Positions 56,933 to 64,000 of a DNA stretch of 64,000 nt are shown one piece after another. Under the pieces are notes generated by a model. The model did no database searches. It saw only the letters and a list, made by a program, of their open reading frames with translations, and had not been told where the DNA came from. The stretch lies in contig JADPYG010000088.1 of the NCBI GenBank assembly GCA_017654735.1, positions 2,480,001-2,544,000 on the forward strand. The letters run 5' to 3'. This DNA is from Vishniacozyma victoriae. Its lineage: Eukaryota > Basidiomycota > Tremellomycetes > Tremellales > Bulleribasidiaceae. The position numbers and the translations under genes were made by a program. The number at the start of each line of letters is the position of its first letter. Positions within the stretch are counted from its first letter, which is position 1.

Positions 56933-59770
56933 ATGGTGGAAGCACCCCAAGCCACTGGATCAACCTACCAGGCATTTTCGAAAGATTTCGCCTCGTATCA
57001 AGAGGTCAATGCTCAAGCAGGCCCATCCAAAACAACAATCTACCTCGACAGCCAATTACCCCAGGATGTGGTATTGGATGAGGACCGCGGGCTGGTCGGC
57101 TCACTCATGAGATCCTTGGAGGTCCAGTGAGTCAAGATGGCGCGCATACTTGGTCTGGTAGCTAATGATCCAGGATACGGTCAAGAGAAAGCTCAGGCTG
57201 GGAGGGTGAAGACGCAATGAGTGCTGAAGAGAAGGATGCTTTATTGAAGGAACATCGGACCTGGCAGCTCTTTAGAGCGGTGTACAGGTATGCTTATCAA
57301 ACCTCTCTTTAAGGTCTGAGCTGACTTGCAGTAATCGCTTGAGTAGGTCAGATACGACATTCACACCGAGCTCGGCGAGTGATCAACTTGCTCAAAATCC
57401 GTATATTGCCCCGGAGGACTTGATGCAGTATATGGTGGACGAGGATGATGAGATGAGTCTGTTTGCCGTGAGTCATTCCATGCTTCACATGTGGTCTGAC
57501 TAATTGTATAGACTCTAGTAGACCACCTCCAGTCACGCCCTTTACTCAACTCTGCCCCGCCCCTCGAGGCTCGTCACGGCTACCTCCCCTCGACCTTACG
57601 CCGCACCAGAACCGCGAAAGCGAGCAAACAAGCCGTCCCTTCTTCATTAGATCCCGACTTTACGCTCCGCGACCCACACGGAAGCGGTCTCGCAGGCGAA
57701 GACCTCACGTATGAATCCCCACTGCTCGAAACACTCTGGGACCTAGTCCGACATGGTGAATTAGATAAAGCCATTGAAGTTTGTGAACAAGGCGGAGAAC
57801 CCTGGCGAGCAGCGACGTTGATGGGCGGTCGTCGGTGGAATATGCCTGGTCTGACTACCGATACTCTTGAAGAAATGGGTGGACTAGAGGGGAATAGAAA
57901 GAGGGCATTATGGAAAAAATCATGTCGAGCGATGGCCAAGAACCCGACTTTACCAGCGGCAGAGAGGCATCTCTATGCTGCGCTCATCTCGGATTTACCG
58001 CACCTGCATCCGGCTTTGGAAACATGGGAGGATCTACTTTGGGCGAATGTGCAGTACAAGATGGAAGCAAGATTGGAAAGGCGTTGGAAGGAATTGGGCG
58101 GCTTCTGGCAGGAGGAAGATCGATTATTGGGAGAGGACGCCGAATTTGCTGGAGTCTCGATGGGTGGGATGGACGACATCTTTGCGGCCATTGGCGCAGT
58201 ACAGAAGAACGAGGTCCAGTGAGTGATTCCTCTGATCTGCGAGACGCATGACTGATTGACAGGGCTTCCAAGCGGGATCCATATATCGTCGCTCAAAAGA
58301 TGATCATCCTCGGACGCACAGATGCTCTTCTCAACCAATTCGTTGATCTACTTGAGCAGATTCAGGAGACGGTAGCGGAAGAGTGAGCCTCTTCCTACTG
58401 CCAAGACGGGTCACTGATACCAGACTCGTCGGACCACTGATACGATTCTATGCCCACCTGGTTCTGGCCCTTCGAACAATAGGAGAACCAGTGCCCGATC
58501 TAGCAGCAAATTCCATCCTCCAGGCCTACCTCAAGGTCTTGGAAATGGAAGGCAGTGACCATCTAGTCGCGGCATATGCGGCATGTCTACGTCAAGGAAG
58601 TGGGGAAGAGAGCTATGCCCGATTCTTGCGATGTAAGTTGGACGGTGCGAGAGAGGACAATGAGACTGATCAGCAGCAATGGACCCAGGTGCCACGCGGG
58701 ACTCTAGACGAGAAGCGCTCATGCGAGCACGTCAACACAATCTAGATGTTGGCGTCATTGCAAAAGAGACTGTACGAATGGTGTTGGAGCAGGCTTTCAT
58801 GGTGAGTAGCTATCGGTATCTGTTCTCTGCTCAGCTAATCGAAAAGGACATCCCTTCATTGTCGCGTCATCAACCTGACGTCGCTTCGCTCGCCACTGGT
58901 CTCGATGAGCGCGATGTCTTTCTCATCAGATCGGTGGAGTGGTTGACTTTCCTCCCGGAAACTGCCGATGAGGCCCTGATCAAGTCGAATGCAGTCGCAC
59001 GATATTTCTTAGGTGAGTCAAGCGTTGTGAATCAGGCAGCTGGGACTGACATGACAGCTTTGGGACAAGCAGCTGCTGCCCAGAACCTATTCAAGACACT
59101 CCCGAACCACATTCATCACATCTTCGAAGAGGGAGAAGCAGATAGGGAGGAATACGAGGATTATCAGCTGTTGTTCGGGGTATTTGCTTGCCATGACCTA
59201 GTCGATGATGTTCTGGGTCGGAGACCGAAAGACACGTAAGTCTCCTTTTCCCCCTTTAGAGGTCAGCTCAACTGACGTATAGGTCATCGAAGCTTGAACA
59301 GCATAATTGGTCAAAGAGTCTGATTGTGAGTAGTCTCATAAGGTGTCAGAACAGCAGGCTGACGTGCAGGTGGCCATCGACCGTGTCCATGACTCTACTG
59401 TTCACCTCCTGACACACGGATGGCTGCAATTCCCAATCACCAAATCAGAAACGAGTACGTCTCACTCGTATGATAGAGAGGTTGAAACTGACCTGTAGGC
59501 ACACAACGAAAGCGAGAATTACGCCGCATACGACAAATCTTCATTCCAGACCTAGTCATGCGCCTACACACCCTACTGATGACTCACCAACCTGCCATTC
59601 CTGAGTTACTGGAAAAGGCGCTGGACCTGACCAAGATTGTCGCAAGCGAGGAACATGGTGTCTATGCCGAGTTCTTGGGTCATGAGGATGATACTTATAG
59701 GCTAGTAGCGTATTTGGACAAGATTAGGGAGGCGAGTTTAGTCTCGCTTGAGCGGGGTGGTGTGGCATAG
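56933..59770 (+). CDS. NUP84: Nuclear pore protein Nup84/Nup107
   Basis: Twelve exons (56933-57126, 57174-57287, 57332-57467, 57512-58218, 58263-58382, 58424-58632, 58677-58801, 58847-59012, 59058-59235, 59283-59325, 59370-59454, 59499-59770) encode about 782 residues, normal for the family. Nup84/Nup107 is a scaffold member of the Y-complex on both faces of the pore. The protein is almost entirely helical. Characteristic points are WQLFRAVYSNRL, the ESPLLETLWDLVRHGELDKAIEVCEQGGEPWRAATLMGG block (the ACE1-fold crown), LYAALISDLPHL, and IFIPDLVMRLHTLLMTH near the C-terminus, which pairs with Nup133. No membrane or zinc features. Short exon 10 (43 nt) is fixed by phase. Confidence 0.92.
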
Positions 59771-59898
59771 TAATGTGTTGAAGAAAGACAGTAACTCAGT
59801 CAAATATGTGAACATGTAACGTCTTGTGCAAGATGCATGCAGGAGCAATGTGTAACTTCTAACCAAAATATTAAATAAGGGTCGCAGACCGATAGAGA

Positions 59899-61666
59899 TC
59901 ATGATTCCCACGGCCTGCGTGAGTAGTCGTTGGGAGGAGGACGGTTGGAAGAAGATGAAGAAGCGGTTTGAGGTGGAGCGGTAAGCTGTTGTAGGGGAGG
60001 AGGAACGCCGTCAAAAGAGTGCCGATTCCATTGATCGTCCCTGTAATCCGGGTAATATGCCTGCTCGTTTTGTTGTTGTGGTAATTGCGGAGGGTATTCA
60101 TACGGCGCGTATGAAGGAGTTTGTAATTCCTGCGAAGGTGATTTTGCATACATCGCAGTCGAAGGTATCTGGCCAGCGGGGTAGGTCGGTACGATTTGGG
60201 GTTGAGGAGTAGAGGTAGCTCGGTGGTAGGCGACTGTAACGCCTGGGGTCGAGATGGGTGCTTGTTGTTGTTGAGATGTAGGGCGAGATGGAAAGTAGGG
60301 ACTATAAGTTCCAGATGGGTACCGTTGACCGACTGCAGAAGGGGGAGCTTCGACTCCAGCTGCTATTTGGGAGAAACCGGGTAAACCACCAGGAGGGCCA
60401 GCTGTCATTGGAGTGATGGGCGTTGGGGGGCCGTATGAGCTCATTGTTCCTGCAGAGACGGCTCTGGAGTGTGGACCTTGCGGTGGACCTGGTGGTGGTG
60501 GTGGGATGAGGAGACAGCTGACGACGAGGTAAAGTCGATCATATGTGTCTGGGTGATAGAGCGATCCACCTAGTCCTCCTCCTACATGTAATCTGACATT
60601 GAAGAGGTTGTATTGTTGATCCGAGCGAACAATCCTAACATTCTGGTTCGGATATTCCCCCATCCCTTCTGCTGGTGAAACTAGCTCCCTCTCTGATCGA
60701 TGGTGCATCGAGTTCTGCAGTAATTCCCATTTCGAATCCGGCACCATGGTCGAATTTGGTAATGTCAACAATCGCATTCGATCCTCTTCCAGTAATCCCC
60801 TATCTGCAGGCATCACCCAATCCAACAGTGAATGTCCCATGAAATCAGGCTGGTGATATCCTGTCAGTCCCCATGATCCTTGCGATACACGCATGATTTT
60901 AAAGTCGGTCGTCGTAAACAGTGTGAACAGATTAGGCGGATCCGAGCCCGCCGTTTGTGGTGAAGGTATACGAGCTTGTGGTGGAGGAGGTGCGTTTTGG
61001 TAGAATGGCTTATAGTCTTGTTGAGGATGATACATTGGGTCGTAGTTGCCAGGAGGAAGGTTTGGGTATGCAGGGGGTATAGCTTGACGATATTGCATCA
61101 TGTCGTCGTGTGGTGGCCGTGCACGCTGATAGGGAGTACCGATGGGTGCCTTGTTGACTTTTGGCCGACCTCTCTTCTTGTGCTGACTAGTCAGCGCCGC
61201 CACAGCGTGCTCAAGAAGGTGGACGTACAGGGACATCCTCGCACTGATCCTCCTTGCCCATGTTTGTACACCGCTTACACGGCCTCTGTACATCACATGC
61301 CAAATGTGCCTTTTTACATGGTCCGCACGCCGACGATACGTTCGCCTTGCCTCCTATCCGCTTCGTCCCCTTCCCGTTCCCATTCGGGCCCGAGCGTCCG
61401 TCTCCCGGTGAAATAGTTCCTCTGGAGGACGAAGCTTCGCCGGTCCGGTGTTGATTATGTTGGGCCGGGTCGTAAGATCCCGAGTCCTGTGAACTGGGAT
61501 ACGAGCCTGGAGCCGACATGAAGGGAATGGCTGTAACCGGGGTCGGCGGAGGAGATGATCGTGATGCTCCGTACGGTTGTTGTAATGGGTGAATGTGTTG
61601 TTGCTGAACGGGAGGCGGATAATAATAAGTTTCGGCAGGTTGTTGATCTTGATTGGTATACTCCAT
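59899..61666 (-). CDS. ERT1: Zn2Cys6-PAS transcription factor, ERT1/AcuK type
   Basis: Two exons on the minus strand (61229-61666, 59899-61182) encode about 573 residues. The zinc cluster ACGPCKKAHLACD...RPCKRC...DQCEDV runs across the only intron into HKKRGRPKVNKAP, the diagnostic arrangement of the ERT1/Rds2/AcuK/AcuM group that controls gluconeogenesis and non-fermentable carbon use. The middle has a PAS-like domain starting near LFTLFTTTDFKIMRVS, with GYHQPDFMGHSLLDWVMP. The flanking regions are Gln/Pro/Tyr-rich, typical for activation segments. The stop is 128 bases from the NUP84 stop. Which of the paralogous types it represents cannot be decided from this window. Confidence 0.83.
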
Positions 61667-63159
61667 CCTGACACCTGAACCCTTGAGTTGTCCGTATATC
61701 TGTGCAATTATGTATTTCTCCTAATGCCTTTGTGTGGTCCAAGATAGCTTAGCTCCTTATGACGTTATTCCACTCCGCTCGTGCTCTTTATATTGTATTG
61801 CCTGGACAGGGTTGTACCTGTTGCTCATCCGGTCGATCTCCCGACTGATTCCTTGTCCTCTCCTTCGCTGTTCTCCTAGCTGACACACCTGGTACCCTGT
61901 GACAACACGGAGGTGATATCACAAATGAAAGGATGTGTGTATCGAAAGGGGCGCCCCAAATATTCGGACACCGAAGCAAGCGATTCGGGCCCGAAAGTGT
62001 CGGAAAGGAAGCCAAGCAAGTGGGGCGAGGGTGAATGACGGATTGACGGGAGAGTTGCGCTTGTTTTGAATGTTTTGAAGCGTCGTGTATCGCTTCTAGA
62101 CCGGACGTGATAGATTGTCTTCAAATAATAGTCGTTTTGATCGAAAGAAATCCCAGTATAATCGTTTATTGCGACGATCCCATGTAATACTCCTTTGACC
62201 CGGTTGTCCGAACAGCTTCTTCCGACCAATTCCACGAGGATTCTGTGTGTGTATATGTGTGCAACACAATTTCCAACATTCGGTGCCAAATACCAAGTGT
62301 GATTGACAGTACTATTGATACCGAGTACAGGGTTCCGCAGTTTGATGTGCAGAGTGTCGAAAATTCAACAGTACGGTAGACGCCGGTCGAGGATACGACT
62401 CCCAATTATAGAACACAGTCGTGTTGTTGACAAGGTGATCAGGTCCGCTCTGCTGACTGAAGTGACCGATGGGTGTATGCCGAATATGGATTGGAGCGTA
62501 TCCGCACAGTTGACAGCTGACGGACGATAAATGTCCGGAAGGTTTTAACGAATCTCGTACAAGTTGTGCCCGATTGCTTATGTTCACAGGGTTTTCCAAT
62601 AGCACTCGATATCAAGAGGCGTTTTGGCGGTGACTGATTCTTTGCTTGGCCGTTGCAACGAGGGTCTTCCACCCCTGTTGGCGTCGAAGAGTAGTCGTTA
62701 TGCTCGATGTATCTGTTCCTGGCTTTGGAACCCCCAGTCAAATATGGTTAACACCTCTGCTGACTATCGATTTGTGAAGGTCAGTCGGGGGCCTATGAGC
62801 TGGGTCAAATTAGATTGCGTTATTGAAATTCCCAAAGAAGCAAGCCAACGTCATAATAAGATCAGAGGCCGAGGTTCCTCGGACCTATGACAGAGAGATC
62901 TCGTTGCAACAGGCTAACCGCAAGGAGAAGGTTTTGTTGGATTCTTTTCCAGGGTATGGTAGCTGGAGAAAACGCGAGGTCGCGTCGAGACCGAGGTCCC
63001 TGAGTAGGATTATCAAGCAATCCCATCTCACAGGACCTATTATCGGCTGCGGCGCCGAGCAATCGGGCGTCGGAATGCATTTTGTATGCCGACCCCACCG
63101 GCACTTCCTCGCCGGTTGCGATTCCGGTTTTCACGGCCGTTTGTTGATATCATGACATT
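61667..63159. other. Gene-poor region upstream of the ERT1-like gene
   Basis: About 1.5 kb in which I see no supportable gene. Short open frames on both strands lack spliceable neighbours or recognisable content. The left 400 bases should be the ERT1-like promoter. The remainder has palindromic patches (GGGGCGCCCC near 61950-61959, TCGGGCCCGA near 61986-61995) but no clear transposon. Confidence 0.45.
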
Positions 63160-63579
63160 TCACAAGTTGCTACTCGAGTACCTGCCTCTCCTCGATGCTG
63201 ATGCCGCCTCCTGTCGATCCCAATATTCGATTACCAGTACCATCACGCCCACTGCCGGTCCCATCGCCATTCTTTTGATGCCGTCAGCTTGCCCCTAGTG
63301 CAGATCCCGCAATAAGCGGGATCGAGCTCACGTGTTGAAAACCGCTCTCCATCGAATCCAGATGTTGCCCAGCAATGCCCACCTAATGAGTGCGGCAGTA
63401 GCAGCTCGATCATTCTTGCCGTCCTTCTTGCTGGCCTCTGTGTACTGAGTGTATGCCCTTGACTCTATTATTTCTACCTCTGTCAAGGATAGACCGTTGG
63501 TCTCTGCCGCACCTTGCCTTTCGATATGGCTGTTGTCCTCAGCGGTGGGCTTTGAAGACTGGGCGGTAGGTAAAGGCAT
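63160..63579 (-). CDS. Putative small protein with a hydrophobic segment
   Basis: A weak two-exon candidate (63332-63579 and 63160-63271, minus strand) of 119 residues that I do not recognise. Exon 1 encodes a polar N-terminus and a helical segment LTEVEIIESRAYTQYTEASKK followed by ALIRWALLGNIWIRW. If the GTGAGC donor at 63331 joins the AAG acceptor at 63272-63273, the frame continues through a hydrophobic AVGVMVLVIEYW to a stop at 63160; unspliced, the frame stops at 63328 after 83 residues. A TATAAG lies about 110 bases upstream (minus strand, near 63690). The 60-nt intron contains a perfect hairpin. Treat as tentative. Confidence 0.35.
63303..63323. other. Perfect hairpin, 8-bp stem and 5-nt loop
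   Basis: GATCCCGC (63303-63310) pairs with GCGGGATC (63316-63323) around AATAA. It lies within the putative intron of the small right-end gene or just past its unspliced stop. Confidence 0.75.
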
Positions 63580-64000
63580 TCCAGGGTGAGTGGGTCTGTG
63601 CTTCTGTGAAATAGGACGTGAGCGGGGGTCGGAGAGTGGCAAAGTGGTGTGTGATCAGTCCTCTTGGCTGATCTTCGATCTACTTATACTCGGGCAAGGA
63701 ATGTGGAGCTGCCTTCCAGCTATGACTCCCTTTCATACCAAAAGTAGATTTCGGCCATCCAATTCCCACAACCTCGGAGCCTATATGATCTTGCGATAGT
63801 AAGTGGAGCCAGCTGGTGTGGCCGGTACCGGAGGATCCTTGAATCTAAAGGGGTATAAGTGAGGAAACGGTAATCGGGGCGGTCTGAAGGCTCACGGTAA
63901 TCGAGTCGGTCTGAAGGCTCGGTGTCATGTGAGTCTCCACAGGCACTGAGTAGGCTCTGATATACTCTGTCCTCAGATGTCAAGCCAGTATCCTCTGCCA
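63580..64000. other. Right-edge region, no gene identified
   Basis: Besides the possible promoter of the small candidate gene, the segment holds a 27-bp tandem duplication. Open frames across it have no recognisable content; an unseen gene may begin beyond the window. Confidence 0.35.
63868..63921. repeat. 27-bp tandem duplication, two copies
   Basis: Copies at 63868-63894 and 63895-63921 both read CGGTAATCG..CGGTCTGAAGGCTC with three differences (two in the middle, one at the last base). The unit length is a multiple of three, but no coding frame is supported. Confidence 0.85.

Noticed and set aside
61667..63150. Scattered 60-137 codon frames on both strands
   Set aside because: No recognisable motifs, no splice continuity, and mutually overlapping; consistent with non-coding DNA.

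Overview
The window is an ordinary chromosomal segment of a basidiomycete yeast, most likely a tremellomycete of the Cryptococcus/Kwoniella type. The evidence is the gene architecture. Almost every gene is cut by several introns of about 40-55 nt, with GT donors (often GTAAGT, GTATGT or GTACGT), a CTGAC/CTGAT/CTAAC branch site 5-25 nt before the acceptor, and tightly packed neighbours. The protein families fit as well: a PriA/Cpl1-like secreted protein, an adenylyl cyclase with RA, LRR, PP2C-like and cyclase domains, and an ERT1/AcuK-type Zn2Cys6 regulator. I found no rRNA, tRNA, CRISPR array, intact transposon or viral segment. All gene models below were spliced by hand from the sequence, and reading frames were checked for phase across introns.

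Left part (1-20 kb): a 5'-truncated unknown protein with a Gly/Pro-rich tail; mitochondrial ribosomal protein L31 (minus); a four-helix membrane RING-H2 protein; a LigB/DODA-type extradiol dioxygenase; a large Ser/Pro-rich unknown protein; mitochondrial uS11 and the Fe-S co-chaperone Jac1/Hsc20 as a divergent pair; Tad1/ADAT1 tRNA adenosine deaminase (minus); a Cpl1/PriA-like cysteine-rich secreted protein; an UIM + PPxY + vWA protein; an Rrg7/DUF2034 protein; and Tgs1 (minus).

Middle (20-43 kb): a single-pass membrane protein with a Ser/Thr-rich outer part; a glycine-rich RRM protein with unusually long introns; ER FKBP2 ending in VDEL; a DUF3074 protein; a Zn2Cys6 transcription factor behind about 2.2 kb of upstream DNA; a 1003-residue coiled-coil/BAR-like protein; Stt3, the oligosaccharyltransferase catalytic subunit; a seven-helix receptor; and Ccr4 deadenylase.

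Right part (43-64 kb): adenylyl cyclase; an intronless unknown coiled-coil protein; a DUF1308/UPF0415 protein; an Ariadne-type RBR ubiquitin ligase; Nup84/Nup107; an ERT1/AcuK-like Zn2Cys6-PAS regulator; then a gene-poor stretch with one weak two-exon candidate at the right edge.

Functionally the genes are mostly unconnected housekeeping genes. Loose themes are mitochondrial function (bL31m, uS11m, Jac1, Rrg7), ER protein maturation (Stt3, FKBP2) and cAMP/glucose signalling (a 7TM receptor and adenylyl cyclase separated only by CCR4, with a gluconeogenesis-type regulator nearby). I did not find a convincing undescribed system. The best leads are an inverted repeat in a long intron of the RRM gene, 14- and 18-nt microexons, the inverted UIM-vWA architecture, paired palindromes upstream of STT3, and frequent AAG 3' splice sites.
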